The notes under the pieces: model-generated
The model's input: only the letters and a program-made list of their open reading frames with translations
What the model was told of the DNA's origin: nothing
Database searches by the model: none
Program-made: the position numbers and the translations under genes
Assembly: GCA_963797765.1 (NCBI GenBank)
Contig: CAWCQU010000003.1
Span: 558,001-622,000 of the forward strand
Reading direction: 5' to 3'
Source: JBGPTK01 sp963797765
GTDB lineage: Bacteria; Acidobacteriota; Terriglobia; Acidiferrales; UBA7541
DNA: 64,000 nucleotides
Shown: positions 56,376-64,000 of the stretch, one piece after another
Layout: every line of letters starts with the position of its first letter
How positions within the stretch are numbered: the stretch's first letter is position 1

Positions 56376-57869
56376 CTATGGCTTCCAGCGGAGGATGGGT
56401 TTACGGGCCGCGCCCACTTCATCCAGACGGCCGATTCGCGTGGAGTGGGGAGCCGTTTTCACGAGCTCCGGATCCTCTACAGCTTCGTCCGCGATTGAAT
56501 GCATCGCGTCGATAAATTGATCGCACTCTTCCTTCGATTCCGATTCGGTCGGTTCGATCATCATCGCGCCGGGAACGATCAGGGGAAAGGCCGTCGTATA
56601 AGGGTGAAAGCCGTAGTCGATCAGGCGCTTGGCAATGTCCATCGTGTTTACGCCGTGTTTCTTCTGTCGCGCATCACTGAAGACGACCTCGTGCATCGAC
56701 GGCAGGTTGTACGGTAGATCGAAATACGGTTCCAGTGCCCTGCGGATATAATTCGCATTGACTACGGCATCTTCGGTGACTTGCCGGATCCCGGGACCAT
56801 AGGCAAGCGTGTAGGCCAAAGCTCTCAGCAAAACTCCGAAATTCCCGCAATAGGCACGGACGCGCCCAATGGACTTCGGCCGATTGCAATCGAGCGCCAG
56901 CCGCCCACCTTCCTTCTCGACCACCACGGGTACGGGCAGAAATGGCTCAAAGATCTTTTTCACCATCACCGGTCCCGCGCCCGGACCGCCACCACCATGC
57001 GGAGTGGAAAAGGTCTTGTGCAAGTTCAGGTGCATGACGTCGACCCCGAAGTCTCCGGGGCGGGCCACGCCGGCGAGTGCGTTCATGTTGGCGCCGTCCA
57101 TGTAAAGATAGGCGCCGCGCTCATGGAGAATTTCCGCAATTTCGGCAATACGCTCTTCGAAAACGCCGATGGTGGAGGGATTCGTGATCATCAGTGCGGC
57201 GACGTCTTCGGTGACGAATTCGCGAAGATGATCGGTATCGAGTTGTCCGCGCGCGTTGGACTTGATGTTTTGCACTTCGTATCCGGCAATGACCACGGAA
57301 GCCGGATTCGTTCCGTGCGCGGAATCTGGAATCAACACTTTCTTGCGGGAGTTGCCCTGGCTTTCCAGGCACGCGCGAATCAGCAATAATCCAGCCAGTT
57401 CGCCCTGCGCGCCGGCAGCCGGTTCCAGCGTAACCGCTTCCATGCCGGTAATTTCCAGCAGGCATTTCTGCAAATCGTAGAGAATCCGCAGACAGCCTTG
57501 TGCTAGCTCCACGGGCTGATAGGGATGTTCCGTTGCAAGCCCATCCAGCCGGGCGACAAATTCATTCACACGCGGGTTATACTTCATCGTGCAGGAACCC
57601 AGCGGGTACATGCCCAAATCGATCGCGTAATTCCAGGTGGAAAGACGAGTAAAGTGGCGGATCACTTCGATTTCGCTGACTTCGGGAAATCCTTCGATTT
57701 GGTCGCGAACCAATTCCGAACCCAGCGTCTTAGCCGCGTCCACAGGCGGCACATCGAGCGGAGGCAGCTCGAACCCGCGCTTACCGGTCGCCGACTTTTC
57801 GAAAATCAGGCCCTCGTTCTGGCTGATGTTCGGCCGGACTTTCTTGATCTTGGAAGATTTATCGCTCAA
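56376..57869 (-). CDS. gcvPB: Glycine dehydrogenase (decarboxylating) subunit 2
   Basis: The PLP-binding half of split P-protein of the glycine cleavage system (497 residues). The PLP lysine is in LNLHKTFSTPHGGGGPG, and the substrate region LGSCTMKYNP and PSTIGVFEE are present. It decarboxylates glycine and passes the aminomethyl group to lipoyl-GcvH. It begins about 20 bases after gcvPA and is the last gene of the operon. Confidence 0.95.
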   Translation of the reverse strand: MSDKSSKIKKVRPNISQNEGLIFEKSATGKRGFELPPLDVPPVDAAKTLGSELVRDQIEGFPEVSEIEVIRHFTRLSTWNYAIDLGMYPLGSCTMKYNPRVNEFVARLDGLATEHPYQPVELAQGCLRILYDLQKCLLEITGMEAVTLEPAAGAQGELAGLLLIRACLESQGNSRKKVLIPDSAHGTNPASVVIAGYEVQNIKSNARGQLDTDHLREFVTEDVAALMITNPSTIGVFEERIAEIAEILHERGAYLYMDGANMNALAGVARPGDFGVDVMHLNLHKTFSTPHGGGGPGAGPVMVKKIFEPFLPVPVVVEKEGGRLALDCNRPKSIGRVRAYCGNFGVLLRALAYTLAYGPGIRQVTEDAVVNANYIRRALEPYFDLPYNLPSMHEVVFSDARQKKHGVNTMDIAKRLIDYGFHPYTTAFPLIVPGAMMIEPTESESKEECDQFIDAMHSIADEAVEDPELVKTAPHSTRIGRLDEVGAARKPILRWKP

Positions 57870-57890
57870 GAGTTAGGAATCCTTTTTCTT

Positions 57891-59237
57891 CTAAACCGGT
57901 TTCGATAAAATCCGCTTGATGCACTCCGCCAATCGCTCGATTTCCGCGCGCGGCATAGTCTCCGTAACGCAAAACAGGCCTCGTTTTGTTTGATCCGGAT
58001 AAAAGTGACCCAGCGGCAGCGGACCGATAATTTTCTCGCGCAGCAATTCAGAATTGATCATTTTCATCGAACGGGGGAATTCCAGCACGAATTCATTAAA
58101 CGTCGGACCTGAAAACGCGGCCTTCACGCCTGGAATCTTTTCGAGTACCGCTTGCGCAAAGCGCGCCTTCGCCAAATTCTGCTCCGCCATTTCGCGCAAG
58201 CCTTCTTTCCCGAGCAGGCAGAGATGAATCGTTGCCGCGAGAGCATAGAGAGCCTCGTTGGTGCAAATATTCGAAGTCGCCTTTTCGCGGCGAATGTGCT
58301 GCTCGCGCGTCGCCAATGTAAGAACAAATCCGCGCCGGCCGGCTGCATCGGTGGTTTGACCAGCCAGTCTTCCCGGCATTTGCCGCACATGTTTATCGTG
58401 AGTAGCGATGACGCCCACAAAGGGGCCGCCGTAGCTGGGAGCCACGCCGAAGCTTTGACCTTCCATCGCGACGATGTCAGCTTCCACCGGAGGTTGCAGC
58501 AAGCCCAGGGAGACTGCTTCCGTGATTGCAGTGACCAACAAGGCGCCGCTCGGTTGCACGGCTTCCGTCAGGACCGGAATCGATTCCACAACGCCGAAGA
58601 AATTGGGGGATTGTACTGCGACGGCGGCTACCTCCGCTAGACCCGCAGCCTTTAGGGCAAGCAAATCAATTTGGCCTGTGCCCGTAAATCCGATCTCTTC
58701 CACGGCCAGGCCGAGATGTTTCGCGTAGGTTTGCAAGACTTGACGGTACTCGGGATGCAAGGTGCGGGCGACCAAAACGCGGCGACGCTTTGTCAACCGT
58801 TCCGCCATCAGTACAGCCTCAGTGAGCGCGGTCGAGCCGTCATACATCGAGGCATTCGCCACTTCCTGGCCCGTGAGTTGGGCCATGAGCGTTTGAAATT
58901 CGAAGATTGCGGTCAGCGTTCCTTGGCTGATTTCGGCCTGGTATGGAGTATACGAAGTCAGAAACTCTCCACGTTGAACAATCGCGTCTGGCACAACCGA
59001 ACGAAGATGCTGATAGACGCCCGCGCCGAGAAACGACGTGTAACCAAACGCATTTTCCGTCGCTCGCGCGCGAAAATAGTCGATAATTTCCTGTTCGGAA
59101 AGCGGTCCGGGAAGTCGCAGCGGTTCCTTGAGCCGGAATTTTGCGGGGATCGACTGAAAAAGATCTTCAACGGACTTCGCGCCGATAGCCTTAAGCATCT
59201 CCAGGCGTTCGGAGGGACTTTTAGGGAGATAGCGCAT
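57891..59237 (-). CDS. gcvPA: Glycine dehydrogenase (decarboxylating) subunit 1
   Basis: The structural half of split P-protein (448 residues) that forms the heterotetramer with gcvPB. Family features: R-Y-L-P-K-S-P at the N-terminus, FLGAGVYQHL, TSYTPYQAEISQGTL, NASMYDGSTA, and the C-terminal ICTNEALYALAATIHL. Its start codon ATG at 59237 overlaps the gcvH stop by one base (TGATG), so translation is coupled. Confidence 0.95.
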   Translation of the reverse strand: MRYLPKSPSERLEMLKAIGAKSVEDLFQSIPAKFRLKEPLRLPGPLSEQEIIDYFRARATENAFGYTSFLGAGVYQHLRSVVPDAIVQRGEFLTSYTPYQAEISQGTLTAIFEFQTLMAQLTGQEVANASMYDGSTALTEAVLMAERLTKRRRVLVARTLHPEYRQVLQTYAKHLGLAVEEIGFTGTGQIDLLALKAAGLAEVAAVAVQSPNFFGVVESIPVLTEAVQPSGALLVTAITEAVSLGLLQPPVEADIVAMEGQSFGVAPSYGGPFVGVIATHDKHVRQMPGRLAGQTTDAAGRRGFVLTLATREQHIRREKATSNICTNEALYALAATIHLCLLGKEGLREMAEQNLAKARFAQAVLEKIPGVKAAFSGPTFNEFVLEFPRSMKMINSELLREKIIGPLPLGHFYPDQTKRGLFCVTETMPRAEIERLAECIKRILSKPV

Positions 59238-59635
59238 CAGGCCGAGGCTTCCTTGTCTTTCGCGGCGAGGTAGGCCTCATAGGCTGCCGCGTCCATCAAC
59301 GATTGAGCCTCACTTTTATTCGCGAGAGTCAGTTTCACCAGCCAAGCCGTGCCGTGCGGGTCCTGATTCAGCTTTTCTGGAGTATCGGCGAGCACCGAAT
59401 TCACCGCCGTGACCTCGCCGCTGACGGGACAATAAATCTCGCTCACCGCCTTCACGGATTCCACGCTTCCCAGGGATTGCCCGGCTTTCAATTTCGTGCC
59501 CACCTTCGGCAATTCCACGAAAACCACGTCACCTAGCTCATGCTGCGCATAGTCGGTGATGCCCACGGTGCCGCTATCTCCCTCCACTTTGATCCACTCG
59601 TGTTCTTTGGTATAGCGGAAATCCGCTGGGTACAT
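59237..59635 (-). CDS. gcvH: Glycine cleavage system H protein
   Basis: The lipoyl-carrying shuttle protein. The lipoylated lysine lies in VESVKAVSEIYCPVSGEV, and the opening Y-T-K-E-H-E-W and GITDYAQHELGDVVFVELP are typical. ATG 59635 (AAGGAG 6 bases upstream) gives 132 residues, the usual length. The open frame upstream is an artefact. Confidence 0.96.
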   Translation of the reverse strand: MYPADFRYTKEHEWIKVEGDSGTVGITDYAQHELGDVVFVELPKVGTKLKAGQSLGSVESVKAVSEIYCPVSGEVTAVNSVLADTPEKLNQDPHGTAWLVKLTLANKSEAQSLMDAAAYEAYLAAKDKEASA

Positions 59636-59687
59636 TGCAGCTCCTTCGCCGTTTCCATTCGATGGATTCGATGTTCTGGCCGTTCGG

Positions 59688-60803
59688 TTACTTGGCTTTC
59701 GGCCGTTTGTAGAAAGGCATTTCAACGATGCGCGCCGGTGACGCTTGGCCACGAACAGTGACCTCGATTTGAGCGCCGGCTATCGCTACCTTCGGTGGCA
59801 CATAGGCCATGCCGATATTCTTTTTCAAAAAGGGTGCCGGGCCGCCGCTGGTCACCTTGCCCACTTCCTGGCCACCACTCGACACCGCATAGCCGTCCCG
59901 CGCTATCAGCCGCTCCTGCATTTCGAAGCCGATCAATTTGCGTTCGATGCCTTTCAGTTTCTGCGTGACCAGTACATCGCGACCCAGAAAATCGCCTTTC
60001 TCCGGTTTACAGATCCAAGCAAGGCCCGCTTCCCACGGAGTGGTGGAGTCGTCGATTTCGTGCCCGTAAAGGCACATCGCTGCTTCCATTCGCAAGGTGT
60101 TGCGCGCACCCAGACCACATGGAAGCAATCCAATGGTCTGGCCCTCCTCGATCAGGCAGTCCCACATTTTCGCGGAGTGTTCGGGTGAGAAATAAATCTC
60201 GAATCCATCCTCGCCCGTGTATCCCGTTCGCGCAATCAAGCAGTCCACTCCATTCACCATGCCGAAGGCAAAATGATAATAGTGGATGGGATCAAGCAGC
60301 ACCTTCGTAAATTGCTGCAACAGTCGCTTTGCTGCGGGTCCCTGTATCGCGAGTTGTGAATAGCGCGGCCCGGCATTCTCCACATCCGCGCCGAAGCGGT
60401 TGTACCGGACAATATGATCGAAATCCTTATCCTGGTTGCTCGCATTCACGCACAGCAAATAATGATTTTCTGAAATCTTGTGGACGAGCAGGTCATCAAC
60501 GAACGTTCCCTTGGGCGTCATCAAGCCCGAATACTGCGCCTGGCCGATGGCCAGTTTTGCGGCGTCGTTTGTGGTCACAAATTGCACAAGGTCGATCGCT
60601 GCTGGGCCGCGAATCTCAATTTCGCCCATGTGGCTCACGTCGAACAAGCCTGCCTTCGTACGCACTGCCTGGTGTTCGGCAATAATGCCGGAATATTCGA
60701 CAGGCATATCCCAGCCGCCGAAGTTCACCATTTTGGCGCCCATTCGACGGTGGGTGGAATTCAGCGCGGTTTTACGAAGTTCAGCGGTAGCCGGCGTGGT
60801 CAC
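59688..60803 (-). CDS. gcvT: Glycine cleavage system T protein (aminomethyltransferase)
   Basis: The tetrahydrofolate-dependent subunit that releases ammonia and makes 5,10-methylene-THF. Motifs: G-A-K-M-V-N-F-G-G-W-D-M-P-V-E-Y, F-D-V-S-H-M-G-E (catalytic Asp), and RTGYTGEDGFEI. The C-terminal part reads G-K-V-T-S-G-G-P-A-P-F-L-K-K-N-I-G-M-A-Y. The start GTG 60803 begins at the family's N-terminus (TTPATAELRKTALN); the open frame reaching to 61121 is not coding. First gene of the gcvT-H-PA-PB operon. No glycine riboswitch is recognised upstream. Confidence 0.94.
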   Translation of the reverse strand: MTTPATAELRKTALNSTHRRMGAKMVNFGGWDMPVEYSGIIAEHQAVRTKAGLFDVSHMGEIEIRGPAAIDLVQFVTTNDAAKLAIGQAQYSGLMTPKGTFVDDLLVHKISENHYLLCVNASNQDKDFDHIVRYNRFGADVENAGPRYSQLAIQGPAAKRLLQQFTKVLLDPIHYYHFAFGMVNGVDCLIARTGYTGEDGFEIYFSPEHSAKMWDCLIEEGQTIGLLPCGLGARNTLRMEAAMCLYGHEIDDSTTPWEAGLAWICKPEKGDFLGRDVLVTQKLKGIERKLIGFEMQERLIARDGYAVSSGGQEVGKVTSGGPAPFLKKNIGMAYVPPKVAIAGAQIEVTVRGQASPARIVEMPFYKRPKAK

Positions 60804-61059
60804 AGAATGATTCCCAAAAAGTTCACGGGCAAATGAAACTAACACGCGCGGTTTAGAAGTGTCAAGAAACGGTGCACGTATCGCTTCCAAACGGTGGCGC
60901 AAGGTTCGTCGGAAGTCCTCTCGCAACCGGCGCGATACCTCATACAGTTTTTTTGGGTGAACCCGGCCCAAATGGAAGAAGTTTGCCGCAGAGTAACAAG
61001 CCAGACCTTCTTGCTTGTTGCCGCCGCCAGCCTCGCTTATATTTGTGACAGAGGCGATC

Positions 61060-61239
61060 ATGACCGGGATAGTGGTGTGCATACAGTGCGACCAACCCGA
61101 AGCTAAGTGCTCCTGCGACAAGTACTGCTGTTACTGCCAGGCGCAATATCACGTTCGTCTTTGCATTGACGGCATGTATTATTGTCCGGATTGCCGGGAA
61201 GCTTGCGAGGTTCGATTGGTGGATGCGCGTGGCCAGTGA
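61060..61239 (+). CDS. Small cysteine-rich protein
   Basis: A 59-residue protein with 11 Cys, arranged as C-x2-C, C-x-C, C-x3-C-C-x-C, C-x6-C-x2-C-x3-C, so one or two zinc sites are likely (a zinc-ribbon or similar). It has no other recognised domain. ATG 61060 has GAGG upstream and gives a natural start. Its stop overlaps the start of the downstream gene, which points to co-translation with the HATPase-like protein. It may be a tiny regulatory partner. Confidence 0.65.
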   Translation: MTGIVVCIQCDQPEAKCSCDKYCCYCQAQYHVRLCIDGMYYCPDCREACEVRLVDARGQ

Positions 61240-61663
61240 GCACAGCCGCACTGAACTAATTATCGAAAATGACGCCCGTCTGTTACGGGCCGTTGGCGGC
61301 GTGGTCCAACACGCCTCCGACCATGTGGGTTTCTCCGAGGAATCCAAACAGGAGCTTGCCGATGCCGTCGAGGAAGCCTGCCGAGAGACGTTTCCGCTGG
61401 TAAGTAAGAATGGAACCGAACTGAAAGTGACGATTGAGGATTTCGACGACCGGGTGGAAGTGATCCTGGATTCAACAGGGGAACCGCTTCCCAAAAATGC
61501 GATTGCGAATCTAACTCCGCAAAGCGGTGGATCCTCGGCGGACGGTGGAGCGGCCCGTGCCGCACTGCTCGCTCGGCTTGATCGCGTGCTTTATGAAGCG
61601 AAAAACGGGCGGCCCCGAATCAAGCTGGTGAAGTACCTTCCCGGACGTGCTCCGAAAGTTTAG
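61223..61663 (+). CDS. Degenerate RsbW-like HATPase (putative anti-sigma/regulatory protein)
   Basis: About 147 residues resembling the GHKL ATP-binding fold of anti-sigma factors such as RsbW (SEESKQELADAVEEACRETF at the N-box, then a strand IEDFDDRVEVILDSTGE in place of the G1 box). The N-box Asn that binds Mg is absent (A-C-R-E-T instead of A-C-x-N-A), and G1 and G2 boxes are weak. So it may bind a partner protein without ATP. The start is uncertain: ATG 61223 or GTG 61229. It overlaps the Cys-rich gene. Confidence 0.55.
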   Translation: MRVASEHSRTELIIENDARLLRAVGGVVQHASDHVGFSEESKQELADAVEEACRETFPLVSKNGTELKVTIEDFDDRVEVILDSTGEPLPKNAIANLTPQSGGSSADGGAARAALLARLDRVLYEAKNGRPRIKLVKYLPGRAPKV

Positions 61664-61698
61664 TTCGCCTGATCCCCGAATTTAGTTTCTGCTGTGAA

Positions 61699-62688
61699 CT
61701 AGCTAGCGGGTATTGCGAACGTCTTGTTCTTCAACAGCGCCGCCATTTGTACGTCACTAACGGGAATATGAATCTGTAGCCGGTCACCGTGCGGAGTCAC
61801 TTGAACGCCATCCAATGCTTGCGCCAAATCCGGATTCTGCTGCGCTTCCTGGTAACGGCGGTACATCACGCCGGCCTGTAGCAGCGCCGCTAGCGTATTC
61901 GCATCATCGGGCGAAGCGCAGATCGCGTTGAAATTCGCGTCGACTCCTGAATCCGCTTTCACCTCGATGATCATTGCTCCGATCTTCTGGACCAAAGCCG
62001 CGGCTTGAGGAAACTGATTGGCTTGCGGCAGCAATTGCTGCATGGCCATGCGAGTGTACGTTTTATTGAGCACCGCCCAGATCATGCCTTGGCCGTTCGC
62101 TTCGCTGATCAATGGAAACAGCGAATCATTGTGTAGCAGGCTTTCCGCCGCCCCGAAATGGACATCGATCATTTTCTCCAGCCCGCTGCGCATTCCGAAC
62201 GCCGCAGTGCTGGAATCGACAAAGAAAAAGAAAATATCACTCGCGCCGGAGCCGCTGCCAAACGCATACAACTTAAAACCATGCACTTCATGGAACGGCA
62301 GCTTCTGCTGTTTGAAGCGGTCCTCGGTGGTGCTCGGATCGAACTGGCCCAACGCGACGCCGAGAATTTGTTCCCCGGTGTCCTTGGTGGCGCTCAGGGA
62401 GCCCCAGGCAAGTTCATCCACTTGCGAGTTCGGATCAATTCCGGCCGATGTCAAAAACTGTTCGAACTGGTGAAAACGGGCCGGCAGCATCTGATCGCGG
62501 AGCTGACCGAACCAGGGGAGCTTGCGAGCCGATTTCAAATCGGCGTAAGCGAATTCGCCGGTTTCTTTCGGAAACATGGCGATCACGGATGGGCTGAGCG
62601 TGGCCGCGGCTGTGGGTTGTGGAAAGAGTGAGCCGATTAACAAGAACGCGCAAGCTGCTAGAAGGGCAATGCTGATTTGTTTCTTCAC
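61699..62688 (-). CDS. Secreted protein of unknown function
   Basis: About 330 residues with a signal peptide (ISIALLAACAFLLIGSLFPQP). The mature part is alpha/beta without a named domain: repeats of F-A-Y-A-D-L-K-S-A-R-K-L-P-W-F and a segment TAAFGMRSGLEKMIDVHFG. Similar exported proteins are frequent in Acidobacteriota and seem to have DUF3352-type features, but I cannot confirm that. The start GTG 62688 has GAGGAG upstream. The alternative GTG 62697 would leave no room for the ribosome site. Confidence 0.65.
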   Translation of the reverse strand: MKKQISIALLAACAFLLIGSLFPQPTAAATLSPSVIAMFPKETGEFAYADLKSARKLPWFGQLRDQMLPARFHQFEQFLTSAGIDPNSQVDELAWGSLSATKDTGEQILGVALGQFDPSTTEDRFKQQKLPFHEVHGFKLYAFGSGSGASDIFFFFVDSSTAAFGMRSGLEKMIDVHFGAAESLLHNDSLFPLISEANGQGMIWAVLNKTYTRMAMQQLLPQANQFPQAAALVQKIGAMIIEVKADSGVDANFNAICASPDDANTLAALLQAGVMYRRYQEAQQNPDLAQALDGVQVTPHGDRLQIHIPVSDVQMAALLKNKTFAIPAS

Positions 62689-62750
62689 AGATTTCACTCC
62701 TCGGCCTGCGGGACGCCGGGTTGGATGGGCATTTATCCCGCGGCGGCTTC

Positions 62751-64000
62751 TTAAATTCTTTTGGCGGCTTCGGGCAATGAACTTTCACTCAGCCGGGATT
62801 CGAGCCTGATGGCCCGCGATCGCATCGCGGCTACAAAACTTGAATCTTTGAGCGAGCTTAGATTTATCGACACGTTCTCAAGTGCTCCACGGACGGCTGC
62901 GGCGGCCATCAAGCGTCCAACGCGAAGGTCTGACAACATAGACGCGCTCGACATACTCTCCAGTTGCCCCAACTGCTCATAAACTTCCATTGCCTGTTCC
63001 GCAACCTGCATTGGGACTTCGGCCGCTGCCTCCGTGGCCTTTTCGATCGTCGCATCCCGCGCGCGCTTTTCTTCGGGAGTTTCCTGCGGCAATTTGAACG
63101 CTGCCATCACCTGGTTGAACGAGGCGGCGTCGCGATCAATCGCTTTCGTAAGCATCTCGGCAGCGGCCTGAAATTGCCCGAGCGCGGCGCTGAGTGGTTC
63201 CACAAATGCCGCTTGTGACTTCTTCTTGCGCGACAAGCCGGCAACCATCTGCCCAAGGCTGGCGCCCAGAGCGCCAGCCAGCGCTGCAACCGAGCCTCCG
63301 CCGGGCGCGGCCGTTGGAGCCGCCACTGCTTCCAGAAACGGCTGCGCCAGAGGGGCAAGCTTGCCGGAGCTTTCCATCGGGGCGCCGGCAAGCGCCGCCG
63401 AGAGCCGATTCTCCAACACCTGGGCCGGAGAAAAGTTTTCCAGCTGAAGATAAAAATCCGAAGTCATTTCAATCGCGCGTTTGGGAACCAGCCCCACAAT
63501 TTCGCTGCCGGCGATGCTGACGCCAAAACGCTCCGCTTCGCGCTTCACCATTTCGAACACGCGATGAATGGGCGTCTGCTCGAAGTCCGTCAGGTTGATC
63601 GAAACTTGGGCCAGGTGCCGAGCGCGCAAATCCACGCCCATCGCTTTTACGTATCGAAGTCCGCCATTCGAAAAGCGTATCGTTTTGGCGATTCGCTTGG
63701 CAATGTCGAGATCGGGCGTGTTCAGATTAATGTTGTAGGCGATTAAGAATTTTCGTGCGCCCACCACCGTGGCTCCGGCAGTGGGATGCAAGCGCGGGTC
63801 GCCGACATCCGGAGCACGGTCCGGATTCTTCAAGACTTCCTCCCGCACGCCTTCGAATTGCCCTCTTCGGATATTTTCGAGGTTTACGCGCTCCGGCCGT
63901 TGAGCCGCGGCTTCGTAGAAATAAACGGGAATCTGGAATCGCTCCCAGATGGCGCGGCCCGTTTTTTTCGCTAGTGCGACGCAGTCTTCAATGCTCACGC
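62751..64000 (-). CDS. ftcD: Formimidoyltransferase-cyclodeaminase (partial, start outside window)
   Basis: A bifunctional enzyme of histidine degradation. The transferase C-domain moves the formimino group of formiminoglutamate to THF and the cyclodeaminase domain releases ammonia to give methenyl-THF. The frame is open to the window edge and begins with V-S-I-E-D-C-V-A-L-A-K-K-T-G, which is an internal part of the transferase N-subdomain, so the start lies beyond 64000. The transferase C-subdomain (NLNTPDLDIAKRIA, GVSIAGSEIVGLVPKRA) and a cyclodeaminase domain (APGGGSVAALAGALGASLGQMVAGL, then an alpha-helical part) are both intact. The final Lys-Arg-Ile lies just before the stop. Confidence 0.9.
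   Translation of the reverse strand, partial: VSIEDCVALAKKTGRAIWERFQIPVYFYEAAAQRPERVNLENIRRGQFEGVREEVLKNPDRAPDVGDPRLHPTAGATVVGARKFLIAYNINLNTPDLDIAKRIAKTIRFSNGGLRYVKAMGVDLRARHLAQVSINLTDFEQTPIHRVFEMVKREAERFGVSIAGSEIVGLVPKRAIEMTSDFYLQLENFSPAQVLENRLSAALAGAPMESSGKLAPLAQPFLEAVAAPTAAPGGGSVAALAGALGASLGQMVAGLSRKKKSQAAFVEPLSAALGQFQAAAEMLTKAIDRDAASFNQVMAAFKLPQETPEEKRARDATIEKATEAAAEVPMQVAEQAMEVYEQLGQLESMSSASMLSDLRVGRLMAAAAVRGALENVSINLSSLKDSSFVAAMRSRAIRLESRLSESSLPEAAKRI

Noticed and set aside
60804..61059. Glycine riboswitch upstream of gcvT
   Set aside because: The minus strand was read for the conserved paired aptamer motifs and none were convincing; a GCGAGAGGA stretch alone is not enough.

Overview
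The window looks like chromosomal DNA from a soil-type Acidobacteriota (Terriglobia/Koribacter-like). This rests on the moderately GC-rich sequence, DUF6677- and DUF6599-type proteins, secreted BNR/Asp-box proteins, a giant HYDIN/BIG2/kelch surface protein, split gcvPA/gcvPB and family resemblance. It is inference, because no rRNA or marker tree is available here. Only one tRNA (Thr, CGT) is present. I see no CRISPR array, prophage or insertion sequence.

Layout. Positions 1-9.8 kb, minus strand: most of one giant secreted repeat protein (signal peptide, three HYDIN/ASH-type domains, at least 25 BIG2-like Ig repeats and two 7-unit kelch blocks). It runs off the left edge and is interrupted by a one-base deletion near 4555. 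10.6-18.5 kb: housekeeping genes (PilZ protein, SDR, hotdog thioesterase, Hfq-like protein, holB, tmk, yggS, VOC protein, yggU, a broken M24 peptidase, DUF6677). 18.6-23.6 kb: tRNA-Thr and a ureGFDABC operon without ureE. 23.8-30.7 kb: secreted beta-propeller, CAP-domain and OmpA-like proteins. 30.9-36.2 kb: a compact phosphate/polyphosphate-type locus with two tandem thymidylate-kinase-like proteins, Ppx/GppA-HD and SixA, facing a CHAD-HD fusion protein. 36.5-43.9 kb: envelope protein, AMIN amidase, lytic transglycosylase, alaS, recX. 44-52.4 kb: pilT, aquaporin, ilvE, an ion channel, a DsbD-N-like/redoxin pair, an ABC-2 exporter and an alkyltransferase-like protein. 52.8-54.5 kb: an unrecognised small protein paired with a stand-alone ClpB-D2-like AAA+ ATPase behind a good sigma-70-type promoter. 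54.9-64 kb: M48 protease, the glycine cleavage operon gcvT-H-PA-PB, a Cys-rich mini-protein overlapping a degenerate HATPase, a secreted protein, and the start-truncated ftcD.

A striking global property is that at least eight otherwise well-conserved genes, including the essential alaS, carry one- or few-base frameshifts (giant gene, ureB, M24 peptidase, CHAD-HD, alaS, recX, pilT, DsbD-like). I read most of these as sequence or assembly indels and annotate those genes across the shift. The M24 gene, with five shifts and a stop, may be a real pseudogene.

The most interesting candidates for undescribed biology are the two Tmk-like kinases (one with Walker A Lys replaced by Arg) co-transcribed with Ppx/GppA and SixA opposite CHAD-HD, and the 52.8-54.5 kb hypothetical/AAA+ cassette.
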